Origin: Mytilus edulis
Taxonomy: Eukaryota; Mollusca; Bivalvia; Mytilida; Mytilidae
NCBI RefSeq assembly: GCF_963676685.1
Contig: NC_092347.1
Coordinates: 90,150,592-90,214,591 of the forward strand
Length of the DNA: 64,000 nucleotides
Reading direction: 5' to 3'
Numbering within the stretch: position 1 is the first letter of the stretch; each line of letters opens with the position of its first letter. The translations under genes and the position numbers were made by a program. The notes beneath the pieces were generated by a model. It saw nothing but the letters and a program-made list of their open reading frames with translations, searched no databases and had not been told where the DNA came from. Below are positions 53,193 through 64,000 of this stretch, one piece after another.

Positions 53193-55570
53193 GCAATGGC
53201 AAGTAAAATCCGTTTCAAAAAAAATTCTTTTCCTAATTGAATACTGATATTGGACCGTGCACCTGAAAGTCTACCAGACTGAGTTTATTGATAGTTAATA
53301 TTTCTCTAGAGATCTAACAGTTTAAGTTCTCATTAATATGTATAATAGGAATTGAAAGGATAGTGTGTACTACGAATAAATATCAATTCAATCAGTATAA
53401 AGTTTTACATTAGTTAAGGTAGTAAAACAATTTGTTTATCTATTGGATTTATCCCAGTGGTAAAACTGTGTTTATTTCATTTTCCTAGTATCATTTTGTT
53501 TTTATAATTGTTTGCTTAAAGCTCAGTTGCGAGTAATACAAACTAGTACGAAAACAAATTAAGAAACTGATCAGTTTGACTAGTTGTTCAAAGAAGCATG
53601 ATGCTTTGACAGTCTATATGGCCTTTTAATTCGATTCGCAATTGATAGTGGGGTGTCTTATTATGAAATTGTCATATGAATGATATCTAAGCTTCGGTGT
53701 TTTACATGTTGAAGGAACACTAATATTTTCAGTGCAGATGTCTAAGGCAAGGGAATAGCCAAATTGAATGGTGACAAAAACTGTTATGATACATGCTCAC
53801 TCATTGCCAGAGAAAAAGTCAGACACATTCGGTGTGAATAATATGTAATTTACTTATTGCTATTTATACAAGTTTGCATAATAAATTATGTCTGCCTTTC
53901 AAAACAAAAGAATACAGATGATGAATTATCGACTGTAAAATTATTGCGATGTTCTGCGTGTAAGCTTTTAAATTTTGACATTTGATAATGCACTTTCCGT
54001 TTTTAATTTTCATTAGAGTGGGGTATTTTTTTCCGTTGATTACAAAAGGTAAGTATCCCCTGAGGACTATGTACCTCAGAAACTAACAAAACCTTTATAT
54101 AGAATAATTAAGAAGCCAGGGATATAGTTACGATACTGTTGTCATGTCATTAAAGATTGTTAATATTGATTCACTTATAGGGTCTTTGCATCGGAACTAA
54201 ACACCTTTATTTAAAAACCAGTTGTTGGCATGACACCGGTTATGTTCTTCTCATATATTTCAAGACGGTATGATACTAAACCGCTTACTTTTATATGATG
54301 ACGACATAATCTTTCAATCAGTTTAATTGAAGTCTGGAGCTGGCATGCTGGTTAACTGCTAGTAGTCTGTTGTTATTTATGTATTATTGTCATTTTGTTT
54401 ATTTTCTTTGGTTACATCTTTTGACATCAGACTCGGACTTCTCTTGAACTGAATTTTAATGTGCGTAATGTTATGCGTTTACTTTTCTACATTGGCTAGA
54501 GGTATAGGTGGAGCGTTGAGATCTCATAAACATGTTTAACCACGCCGCACGTTTGCGCCTGTCACAAGTCAGGAGCCTCTAGCCTCTGTTAGTCTTGTAT
54601 TATTTTTAATTTAAGTTTCTTGTGTATAATTTGGAGTTTAGTATGGCGTTCATTCTCACTGAACTAGTATATATTTGTTTAGGGGCCAGCTGAAGGACGC
54701 CTCCTGGTGCGGGAATTTCTTGCTGCATTGAAGACCAGTTATTGACCTTCTGCTGTTGTCTGTTCTATGGTCGGGTTGTTTTCTCTTAGACACATTCCCC
54801 ATTTCCATTCTCCATTTTATGACAGTTTTGAATTTCAATTAAGGTATTAATTCATGGCCGAAACCCCTACAAGACCTGAAAAAGACGTTTGCGAAATCAT
54901 GGTCATTTGCATTGCTTTTCATCTAAAAGTCACATTTAAAACCGTTGCAATCATACAAAACTCACGGCAAATACGAAGCTGTTCTTAGCAACGTTTTCTC
55001 TAGAAAAAAGTAGCTAGATGTTGATTACGGTACATCTTTGTATTGAACACGTTAATTTTTGTTCGAAACTTTCTTGCCGTGTTGTCACTTAACATTTCCC
55101 AGATTTATCACCAAAAGAGGAATTCGGTGATGGAATGGAACGCCCGTTATACCATTTAGTAACTCTTAAAAGAAACAAATCTGACTTTTTTTAAAACTGA
55201 GTTTTACTTTGCGTATTGTTATGTGTTTCTTATTTCTGCATTTGCTAGAGATTAAGGGGAGGGTTGAGATATCACAAAACAGTTTTAACTTCGCCGCATT
55301 TTTTTAGCCTGTCCAATGTCAGGGGTCTCTGGCCTTTGTTAGTCTTGTATGTTTTTTGAATTTTAGTTTATTGATATGTTTGTGAGTTAAATGTGAAGCC
55401 CATTTTCACTGAACTAGCTGATTTTCCTGTGAACCAGTCTCTTCTTTAGCGGGCTCTTCTATGTGTTTAAACAAAGCCTGACTCCTAAGTAATTAATAAA
55501 GACCAAGACGCCAGTCACTACACTGGTACAAAATACAGCATGATTTGCATTGTTACTTGTCAAGATGGTC
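53193..55570. repeat. Right arm of the large inverted repeat
   Basis: Reverse complement of 46155-48252 as listed there. An extra 0.8 kb (about 54090-54880) is inserted between the 850-bp inner block and the next block. It contains unique DNA, an AACATGTTTAACCACGCC piece resembling the start of family A, and a GGGGCCAGCTGAAGGACGCC block also seen inverted in the left arm. The outer end (55430-55570) carries the mirrored GIY-YIG fragment (ASHYTGTKYSMICIVTCQ). Confidence 0.75.
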
Positions 55571-57806
55571 CAAATATTATTACACATTATGACACTACCC
55601 CACCAACATAAAAGTATTCAGGAATAAAAAGTTAAAAAAGAAAAAGAAAAAGAAAGTTTTTAAGACTTTTAATCAACATCTATGTTCACAGTTTTCTTTG
55701 CAAATATAAATGTGGTGTTTAAATATTTCAAAAGAGACAATGGCCAGAGCTCAACATAATGTTGATGAGTTTATCTCAAAATACCTGTCTATAGATGAGT
55801 CAATCTATGCTTAGAGAACCTCGCAGGTAGTGTAATAAAGATTGGTTTTACTCAATTAATCTGTATTATTTCTCTCTACAAGGATTGAATTTTTTTGTGA
55901 TCATAATATTATTGTTGTTTTTTATCTTATTTTTGTTGAACACTATAGTCTGTATTCTGTTGATATTCTCCGAACCTACACAAATTGCACTCTAATTAGT
56001 GCTGGGGGAAGTCATTAACTAACAGCGAATATTGCCGTTTCTTGTGTGTTGAAGTCGTCATTGCAACTTTCGAATAGGAACAAAAATTAAAGCACTATCC
56101 TTTTCTTTATTCATTTATCAATTTGTGAGTGTATGATATTTTATTGTTCTGAATTTGTAAATCAAAAATTTTATTTCCTTTTAATATTTTCTTATACTAT
56201 ATAAAACTATGACATTTGAAACATAATCTTAATGACTGTCCTATTTTAATTCACACCTATTGATAAAAAAAAAAACCTTTATAATTAAGGTGCATTCGAA
56301 GTGCTTATCTGGATTTACTTTCATTAGGAATACTCAAAACAAAACAAAATAAAAGCTGGGGTGTACAGATAGTTGAAGCACTATAAGGTTAAACAGAATA
56401 GATAACCAAAACTATCTACAGTCTAATTTGGATTATAGAAATGTAGAAACATTATGTCTTTTTCATTTTATGTATCAACTGAAAATGTAAGTTATTAATC
56501 ATATCATTTCTAAAGTACAAGTCTCGTACATATATTTGATACAACAGACTGATGGTCAGGTGCTATGGATCTAACACATACCTACATTTGAATTATTAGA
56601 AGCGTTTTCCATATCATTCCATGTGTCAAACTGCCAATCAATCCCACACAGAAATGAATTCAGTAAAGAAAATGATCAATATTTTTTTTATTTTCGTACG
56701 CATTTTGTTCATTTGGAAATACAAGAAAACAAGGTCTAGATCTTTACCAGAATGTGCAAATTTAAAGAGTTATAGGTAATTCACGTGTAAGAACTTCCAT
56801 TTCAATATAAAAAATGACATGTTTTATCTTGTTTATGGTTGTAATTTACAAAAAAAAAGAAATCTTTTGTTTGATTAAATTTTCCTCAACTTTGCCACAT
56901 AAGGGGAAGCAACTCAAATGCCAGGGCAGATAATTCAGATAAAGTTATTTTTACAATAGAATGTGTTAGGAATTTACCTATTTCATAATGTAGCAAGAAA
57001 ACGGGTCCGCTGACCCCATTTTTTCTTTTTCTTAACTGAAAGCATACTATTAAAGCTATCGTCTCATATGTTATCTCTAAATTCTATGGTATAGTTTACA
57101 TTTTATTGCAGAAAATTGGGTTTTCCATGCATAATCTTTACAAAAATCTGTCAATTTTGAACACCTTGTAGCGTGAAAATAAGCACTGTGACCCATTCTT
57201 TTTATTATAACTTTTTTAATAGCATGATTTAAACTACATTTTGGCAAATTATTAAAAAAATCTATAGATTATAATTTAGACACCCCATCTACCTTTAATG
57301 CGGTTATAATATCATTTCAGGTGCACTAAATGTGCAGGACATACCTATGTTTTCGGTACACCAGAGTTCCCTTCCTGATAAGTTACCCGGAATTATTGTA
57401 ACCACTCCTATAAACTTTATGTTTCTTTAAGTCAATATTCCATATTAGTGCGAAAAGAGTCCTTTTGTTTGATATTTGCAAACTTTAAACATATTCATCC
57501 TACCTTTTCACTTGATTTAACAAAAAATTCTCCGTGCGAGTGTTTGACTATTGTGCTAAACAGGAGGAATTATAAGAATTCGTGTGTTAGTTGGTAATTT
57601 TAACACGTCGTTTTGAAATATTTACTAGGATTATAAACACAAATGATTTATTAAATTTCATATTTGTCTATGTAAAGAAAACCTGACTGAAAATAAGAAT
57701 AGATTTTATAAAAGACAAAAACAATTCAGCACAACTCTTGTACATGTTTCATTCACTTACCATCTTAGTAATATACTAAATTTCCATGAAATGAAGGTTT
57801 CCAAAA
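55571..57806. other. No recognised gene
   Basis: AT-rich DNA with an AGAAAAAGAAAAAGAAAG tract near 55635. No supportable open frame, and no close copy elsewhere in the window was noticed. The last part (57720-57806) is the presumed 3' UTR of the GPCR gene. Confidence 0.5.
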
Positions 57807-58817
57807 TTAAAACCCATGTCTTAATGATTGTATATTCAAATGTTGCAATACGTAAACATTTCTCTTCTTTTTACAAAATGATCCAAAGCAACAAAGTTTT
57901 ATATTGCAAGAATTTTTACATGGTGGCTTGTTTAAAAAATAATATAAGTATGGATTTATAGTTGAATTCATATATCCAAGCCACGTTATCACTAACACGG
58001 TAGGTTTTTCTGCTTTATAATTCATCAATGTGTCTACTATGGTCAACACGAAAAATGGCAGCCAACAGAGAAAGAAGCAACTTAACATAATTGCAATGGT
58101 TCGGGCCACTTTAACTTCTCTTTTCATTAATATTTCGTTTTGTTGTAAAATGCACTTACTTAGTTTGCACAAATTCCTTCGATTTGCTCGAACATTGCGT
58201 AAAATTTTCAGATTGCAAACCAACATGAAAGCAGATGGTATATAAAACACTGTAACCCCACATATAACTGCATAGTAAATATTGACTATAAATGAACATG
58301 TGTTTGAACATTGTTTTGTTTCTTGTATTCCAATATTATGCACCTCTCCAAAGATCAAACCAAATGAAATAACGACTGGAAGCAGCCAGCATATAATAAG
58401 CAAAGTTATCACAGAACGATTACACATTAAATTGTGATATCTAAATGGTAAACAAATAGCTATGTATCTGTCAACGGTCATACACATAAGATGGAATATA
58501 GATGTACTTGTAAACATGACATCTAAACTAAACGATAACAAGCACACAGATTTTAAGGTAAGCCATGACATATTTCCGAACTGTTGTAAAATGGAAAATG
58601 ACATCACAAATATCGCAACAGCTATGTCTGTAACTGCCAATGAAACGACGAAGACATTGGCCTTTTGTCTAAATTTATGACGTTTTAGTACAGTAAAGAT
58701 AACTAGAATATTTCCCGCAATAGTTATACAAGGAAAACAAGAAAGAAATATAATCAACACTATGTCTTCTGTAACTAATTTGTCAATTGTGGTATTTGAG
58801 CAAGTTACGTTGTTCAT
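57807..58817 (-). CDS. Class A GPCR, biogenic-amine receptor type
   Basis: A 336-residue seven-transmembrane receptor. N-glycosylation sites at N3 and N8; TM1 with GN (N36); TM2 LAVTD (D64); C92 before TM3; D99 at the amine-binding 3.32 position, 17 residues before DRY (116-118); TM6 CWLPFF (251-256); TM7 WLGYMNSTINPYLY (279-292) with the NPxxY motif; Cys-rich tail (possible palmitoylation). D3.32 together with W-LGY in TM7 is typical of receptors for serotonin, dopamine, octopamine or trace amines. The ligand cannot be told, and a lineage-specific expanded clade is likely. The coding region is a single exon. TTTTATTTTCTAG upstream of the ATG (AG at 58859-58858) indicates a spliced 5' leader. 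Confidence 0.92.
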   Translation of the reverse strand: MNNVTCSNTTIDKLVTEDIVLIIFLSCFPCITIAGNILVIFTVLKRHKFRQKANVFVVSLAVTDIAVAIFVMSFSILQQFGNMSWLTLKSVCLLSFSLDVMFTSTSIFHLMCMTVDRYIAICLPFRYHNLMCNRSVITLLIICWLLPVVISFGLIFGEVHNIGIQETKQCSNTCSFIVNIYYAVICGVTVFYIPSAFMLVCNLKILRNVRANRRNLCKLSKCILQQNEILMKREVKVARTIAIMLSCFFLCWLPFFVLTIVDTLMNYKAEKPTVLVITWLGYMNSTINPYLYYFLNKPPCKNSCNIKLCCFGSFCKKKRNVYVLQHLNIQSLRHGF

Positions 58818-58857
58818 ATCTTGTTCTTCAAATACTGTGTTTGTTTATACTAGGATC

Positions 58858-58870
58858 CTAGAAAATAAAA
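58858..58870 (-). promoter_or_regulatory. 3' splice acceptor of a 5' UTR intron (GPCR)
   Basis: Minus strand TTTTATTTTCTAG|GATCCTAG; the leader then runs 40 bases to the ATG at 58817. The upstream exon is not located. Confidence 0.45.
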
Positions 58871-58929
58871 CATAAACATTGGTTTAAAATACTTTACACA
58901 TACATTTTTTTCGAAACATATAAAAATTG

Positions 58930-59540
58930 TGATTTAATTGGATGCCATCAAAATTGAATCATATTTATTCAAATTAGTTTGTCTTTGTAAAGTACGAGTT
59001 TTACGTTTTCATCCTAGTGAAATTAAATATCTTTTTTCCAATTCTCTATATGAAAATATTTATTTCATTCACAGTTTCAATTACAGTTCACCTCTGGCGA
59101 GACATTATTATGAATGTAACTGATTTCCTTAAAATGTAATCACCTGATGCACTGTGTCGACCATAGTCGTCCTCTAAAACGTTATGAAGATATTCGCACG
59201 TTAGCATCTTTTCTATATCAATAATCCATGCATTGCAACACTTGATAAATACATTTCCAAAGGATTAGAGATTTGTTTATTTGAAGTAATTGTATCCTGT
59301 TAAACTTGTGACATGTGTCCAGGGTCTGAAGTTTTACTGTTGTATGTGTGAAAAATGACGCATTGATTCTAGTGGGGCAAATAACGTTGTTTATCAATTA
59401 AAGTTTTTTCAATCATATATAAATCTGTTGATATCCTCCAAACAGATAATACATGATTAGAGACAGACGCTTTGCATAACAAATACATACATCCAATCCA
59501 TTTCTATATCACTTTGATATGAAATATTCTATTTATATGC
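58930..59540. repeat. GPCR 5' flank, duplicated at 62100-62540 and 63862-64000
   Basis: GAAAATATTTATTTCATTCACAGTTTCAA near 59055 matches GAAAATATCATTTCATTCACAGTTTCAA near 62182. ACGCTTTGCATAACAAATAC...CATCCAATCCATTT (about 59470-59505) matches ACGCTTTGCATAACAATTAC...CATCCAAGCCATTT (63920-63955). The order is kept, so one duplication spans the gene and its upstream DNA. Confidence 0.7.
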
Positions 59541-60094
59541 GAGAAATATAAATCAATTCGACGTGACACTGTAAGAAAACTGGATGTTATAAGTTTGATA
59601 ACATCATGGGTTATACAGTGATGCAAACTACTACAGATATGACGTATATAATCCTGTATTATTATGATGTGGGTGCTTTTGGCTTGGTTACTATGCAAAA
59701 CTGAAAAACATGTTAAACTAAAAATCGGGAATTACATTTTTAATATTTTGTTGAATTATAATGTTTTTTGTCATCCGTCTGCAATCATATCATTTAGGTT
59801 TTCTCTAATTGAACGAAACAAAGAAACACAATCTTTATATACAAATTCAAAAGAATATAGATTTGTTGAGAAATAAAAATATATAATGCACGAGATTTTA
59901 TTGTAACAAGACTGATCCCTGTAAAAAGCTTACTCCTTTTTAGAAATGTCATTCACTCTTAAATTAAAATCTTAATCAATATCTCACCATGTCTTGTCAC
60001 ATAGTATGTAATGTGTACAAATTATATATGGGCCATTTGAATGTAAAGTTCGTTTCACTATTATAAGATAAATGGGTTACCTTTTTCAAATGTT
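59541..60094. other. No recognised gene
   Basis: AT-rich DNA with short frames (59504-59698 minus, 59664-59876 plus) that lack domains and splice context. Confidence 0.45.
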
Positions 60095-60420
60095 GCAAAT
60101 AGTTATCAAAGGTACCAGAATTATAATTTGATACGCCAGACACGCGTTTCGTCTACATAAGACTCATCAGTGACGCTCAGATCAAAATAGTTGTAAAGCC
60201 AAACAAGTACAAAGTTGAAGAGCATTAAGGACCTGAAATTCCAAAACGTTGTGCCAAATACGGCTAGGGTAATCTATTCCTGGAAGAAGAAAAGGCTTAG
60301 TTTTTCGAAAAATATAAAGTTTTGTCAACAGGAGATCTATTAAAATGACATATAATTGATATTCATGTCAGCACTGAAGTGCTGACTACTGGGCTGGTGT
60401 TACCCTCGGGGACGAAAACA
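60095..60420 (-). repeat. Repeat B copy, minus strand
   Basis: GTTATCAAAGGTACCAGAATTATAA, CGCCAGACACGCGTTTCGTC, AAGACTCATCAGTGACGCTC, GTGCCAAATACGGC and GTGCTGACTACTGGGCTGG; the full-length reverse complement of the copies at 45112-45770. Confidence 0.75.
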
Positions 60421-61039
60421 GATGTTGGAATCATATGTCTGCCAATGGTAATGTAAATAAGGAATTGTTGATGGTACAACTTTGCGATATTTTTAATTAG
60501 ATTTTTTAAATTCTGGCCTTCCACTTGTTTTATTCAAACTCTACTGGTGTGTAGACGAAATGCAACTTTGACAATCGCTAGTATATGCTTTTTATCTATT
60601 TTGTGTATTTGCATAATGACCTTCATTAACCTTTCGATATCTGATATGTCTTGATTCATTTGAAAGGAATTCGTAAGTCTTTTTGTATTTTATGGATTGG
60701 CTGTACTAATGAAATATGTGTTATGTTATTGCTCTTGCGAAGATCTTTTACTCGGGTTATTAGTACTATATATAGAGAATAGAATAATCATCCATTTGTA
60801 AACTAATTAATTGCGTTTTGATTTGGTAAATTTTGGACGCGTCAGAAATTGCATGGTTGTGATGCGTGGATAAATGGAGACGCTTATGTGTTCCAAGGCG
60901 ATGCATTTTCATAAGGTTTTAAAAACAATGTGATAAGGATTTTTTTCTTAAATATTGGATAACATAGACATTGTGCTCATGCGTTGAAACGACGCAACAT
61001 ACAATGTAGTTTTATGCTGAACAAAAATCACACGGTGGC

Positions 61040-61320
61040 TAATTACAAATTAATTATAAATAGGAACCAATTGTATAATTCATATATGCATTCGATAAGA
61101 TTACCATAACAGTCTTATCTTCTGTTGCATGATTTTCAATGTGTCTACTATGTTGAAAATGATTGCAAGACATAATTAACTTAACGTGGTGGCACTGAGA
61201 CTTCTCTTTTCGTCAATGTTTTGTCTTGTTAGTGTTGAATACTTTAGTATGCACATATTCTTTTCATTTCGTTAAAAGATTAGACGGTATGCAAAAAGTA
61301 CAATAACAAAAATAACAAAC
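61040..61320 (-). pseudogene. Decayed duplicate of the amine-type GPCR
   Basis: TCAATGTGTCTACTATG (61137), ACTTCTCTTTTCGTCAATGTTTTG (61199), TAGTATGCACATATTCTTTTCATTTCG (61245) align in order with TCAATGTGTCTACTATGG (58024), ACTTCTCTTTTCATTAATATTTCG (58112) and TAGTTTGCACAAATTCCTTCGATTTGC (58160) of the intact gene. The aligned part covers the third intracellular loop to TM7. Indels and stops abolish the frame, and the N-terminal half is missing, with a TIR repeat (61415-61705) lying where it would be expected. Confidence 0.7.
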
Positions 61321-61414
61321 TCCGAAGATAATTCAAAACGGGAAGTTATAAGCTCAAATACATCAAACGAATTGATAACAACTGTAATATTCCTGTTTTG
61401 GTACAAGCATTTTT

Positions 61415-61735
61415 ATGCCCCACCTATGATAGTAGAGGGGCAATATGTTTTCTGGTCTGTGGGTCCGTTCGTTCTTCCGTCTGTTCGTTCGTTCGTCCGT
61501 CCGTCCGTTCGTCCGTCCGTTCGTCCCGATTTAGGATAAAGTTTTTAGTCAATGTAGTTTTTGAAGAAGTTGAAGTCCAATCAACTTTATACTTAGTACA
61601 CATGTTCCCTATGATATGATCCTTTTAATTTTAATGCAAAATTATAGTTTTTATCCCAATTTAACGGTCCACTGAACATAGAAAATGATTGTGTGAGTGG
61701 GGCATCCGTGTACTTGGGACACCTTCTTGTTTTAT
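61415..61735 (+). repeat. Second copy of the ATGCCCCAC TIR repeat
   Basis: ATGCCCCACCTATGATAGTAG...(GTTCGTCCGTCC)n...AAGTTGAAGTCCAATCAAC...GTGGGGCATCCGTGTACTTGG, parallel to 23147-23645 but with a single internal unit. It lies next to the GPCR pseudogene and may have interrupted it. Confidence 0.7.
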
Positions 61736-61739
61736 GTAG

Positions 61740-62099
61740 AGAATGGTGGAAACAACATAGCTTCATAGCCAGCTTAATCTCTTACTTGTACGACAGTGGG
61801 CATCAGATCCCATCATATTGACAACGATGTGTGAGCAAAAAAAAAGTAAAATAGGTAAAAATGTCAAACTATAGGAGTATAGCATAAATAGGTCAAAAAT
61901 ATTGCAGCACTTCATTTCTCACCAAAGTCAATGTTTACCACAAATTGTTATGAATTACAATGCATTTTGGTCGTTTTATGTTATTATGATATTACAATTA
62001 GTGGTCGTGAATTTTAAGAACTTTTAAGGCCAATATATAGTAACTTAAAAATTAACATGACAATGTTAATGAGATACTAATTATATTCATCTTTGTTAG
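61740..62099. other. No recognised gene
   Basis: AT-rich spacer between the TIR repeat and the duplicated GPCR 5' flank; nothing supportable seen. Confidence 0.4.
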
Positions 62100-62544
62100 G
62101 AATACTCTAACCCAAACATTTGATAATCTACTTATGGGTTAACAATTTCATTCTGGTGAAAAATCTTTTTAATTCTATTTGTGAAAATATCATTTCATTC
62201 ACAGTTTCAACCTATCTGTTTTCACTTCACAAAGCAGCATCACCTACTCGTTTTACTGATTTCTGTGATATTCAACTATTGTATACGTTAAACCTTCCAT
62301 GATTTTCGTCTTTTGAAACATAATAACATTGTTGCACATTAATATCTTGTCTATATCAAAACAACCTTGCGAAGCAACACAATAAAATGATATATCAGAA
62401 TATCAGAATTGCTGTCAATCTGAAATTTTTGTAGTCCTTTAATGACATCTGCTGAGAGTTGCAAGCATTATATGAGTTCGTTTGAAAAAAATGTAGCGTT
62501 TATTCTAGCAGGCAATCAACGTTTCTATCAATAAAAGAATTTAA

Positions 62545-63857
62545 GGTAGCACAATACAAAGATTTTTTACTTCCAATCACTAACCTTTAAAATGCTGTAA
62601 CTTTCTTATGAATGCATAAAATATAATAAAAGAGGTATATAGATAGATAAAAGATTAATCTTTTATATGAATGCAATATTTTTATTATGCAATTATTATG
62701 TTATCAATTATTATGTAATTAGTGGCAAAATCTCGGTCAGTTCACTTGAATGAATTTAGCTCTATCATATCTTTAACTATACAGAAAATTTTAACGCAAT
62801 CTTAATCAACACATCATGGGCTTCAAAAGGGTGTCTCAAATTGTCCCTATGGGATTCCATTCTCTCATAAATCTGTTATTAGTATAAACATCCTAACCAC
62901 ATAAAAGAAGATAATGTTTAATTAGGTGTAAAATTTGTTCTATACATTCTATCTGAAATCTGAGACACCATTTTGTAGATAATGGCCATAGGAACAACAT
63001 ATAATAAAATCAACCCTCTAGGAATACCTATGCAGAAGCTAATTTCATTTGAAAGTGGAAATTTGGTGAAAAATATTTTAGACACAGTTAACATTATAAT
63101 TGGTTACATAATTGTTGCATAATTCTAACATTGCAGTTATTTGAAAGAGTAATCTGTTAGCTATCCAAAACTACCACTTTTATAAATTTTTAAGCATTAT
63201 TAAGAAAGTTAAAAAAAAATTGAAAAACTTAGGTTTTTCTACCTTGGGCATAGATTACCTTAGCTGTTTTTGGCAAAACTTTTAAAGATTTTGGTCCTCA
63301 ATGCTCTTCAACGTCGTACTTTATTTGGCCTTTTAACATTTTTTGGATTCGAGCGTCACTAATGGGTCTTTTGTAGACGAAACGCGTGTCTGGCGTATAC
63401 ACTAAATTTAGTCCTGGTATCTATGATGAGTTTTTTTACAACCACTGGGTCGATGCCACTGCTGGTGGAGATTTATTTCCCCGAGGGTATCACACGCCCA
63501 GTAGTCAGCACTTGTTGTGCTGACATGAATTGTCATTGATATGGTTATATTTATAAATTAACTGTTTACAAATTTTAAAATTTTTTGAAAAACTTAGGTT
63601 TTTCTACCTTGGGCATTGATTACCTTAGCTGTTCTTGGCAAAACTTTTAAAGATTTTGGTCCTCAATGCTCTTCAACGTCGTACTTTATTTGGCCTTTTA
63701 AACTTTTTTGGATTCGAGCGTCACTGATGAGTCTTTTGTAGACGAAACGCGCGTCTGGCGTATACACTAAATTTAGTCCTGGTATCTATGATGAGTTTTT
63801 TTTACAGCATTTTAAAACTTGGGAGTTGGAGTTATGAAATCTTTGTATTGTGCTACC
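62545..63857. mobile_element. TTAA-flanked TIR element splitting the duplicated GPCR flank
   Basis: Bounded by TTAA at 62541-62544 and 63858-63861. Terminal inverted repeats start GGTAGCACAATACAAAG and remain recognisable for about 60 bp (AAAATGCTGTAA near 62590 against TTACAGCATTTT near 63805). No transposase frame in 1313 bp. TTAA duplication is the piggyBac signature, but the GGTAGCAC end is not a standard piggyBac end, and a TA-duplicating family is also possible. It carries two repeat B copies. Confidence 0.7.
63225..63795 (+). repeat. Two tandem repeat B copies inside the TTAA element
   Basis: TGAAAAACTTAGGTTTTTCTACCTTGGGCAT at about 63221 and 63581; the first 200 bases of the two copies are nearly identical (GTCACTGATGAGTC / GTCACTAATGGGTC; CGAAACGCGCGTCTGGCG / CGAAACGCGTGTCTGGCG). 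Only the first copy keeps the second half (CACTGGGTCGATGCCACTGC...CCCAGTAGTCAGCAC). Confidence 0.75.
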
Positions 63858-64000
63858 TTAAAAATCAATTGAATCTGTTGATTTCCTTCCTACAGATAAT
63901 ACATTGGCCTTTAGACACACGCTTTGCATAACAATTACATACATCCAAGCCATTTATACATTACTCGATATAAAATTATCTTATTGCATGTAAGGTAAGT

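Overview
The window looks like nuclear DNA of a bivalve mollusc, most likely a mussel of the Mytilus type. This is inferred from AT-rich, intron-bearing genes with GT-AG splice sites, two temptin-family genes, a tRNA-derived SINE with an (ATCA)n tail, Penelope-like and non-LTR retroelement relics, and several short dispersed repeats present many times here. No database was searched, so the species is not established. There are no operons, CRISPR arrays, rRNA genes or recognisable functional tRNA genes.

Layout. 0-10.2 kb: two copies of one dead LINE plus an attached 'CTAAAGTGCGATGG' minisatellite. They share inactivating lesions, so they look like a segmental duplication. The second copy later received a TIR transposon (5049-6609) and a TG...CA, solo-LTR-like element with a 4-bp target duplication (8046-9345). 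11.8-12.9 kb: a DHHC palmitoyltransferase gene on the minus strand. 13.7-15.7 kb: a 72/53-bp minisatellite. 17.4-19.7 kb: a MITE and older dispersed repeats. 20.6-24.7 kb (minus strand): a two-coding-exon gene for a secreted protein with Asp-rich, Lys/Arg/Gly-rich and Pro/Ser/Thr-rich blocks; I do not recognise its family. 26.9-42.1 kb (plus strand): two tandem temptin-like genes, each with three coding exons and identical intron phases. The introns of the second are swollen by Penelope-like and MITE insertions. 42.8-55.6 kb: Penelope-like relics, dispersed repeats, and a large imperfect inverted repeat (arms about 2.1-2.4 kb, at 46.15-48.25 and 53.19-55.57 kb) enclosing a reverse-transcriptase relic and a 69-bp minisatellite. 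57.8-58.8 kb (minus strand): an intact single-coding-exon aminergic-type class A GPCR. A decayed duplicate of this gene and its upstream flank lies at 61.0-64.0 kb, split by a TTAA-flanked TIR element.

The temptin-like genes and the acidic/basic protein gene are head to head, about 2.2 kb apart, and all three products have signal peptides. Temptin is known in Aplysia as part of a water-borne pheromone complex, so this is the part of the window most likely to hold interesting biology. A role in signalling, shell or byssus is inference only. The remaining genes (palmitoyltransferase, GPCR) show no evident functional link to it.
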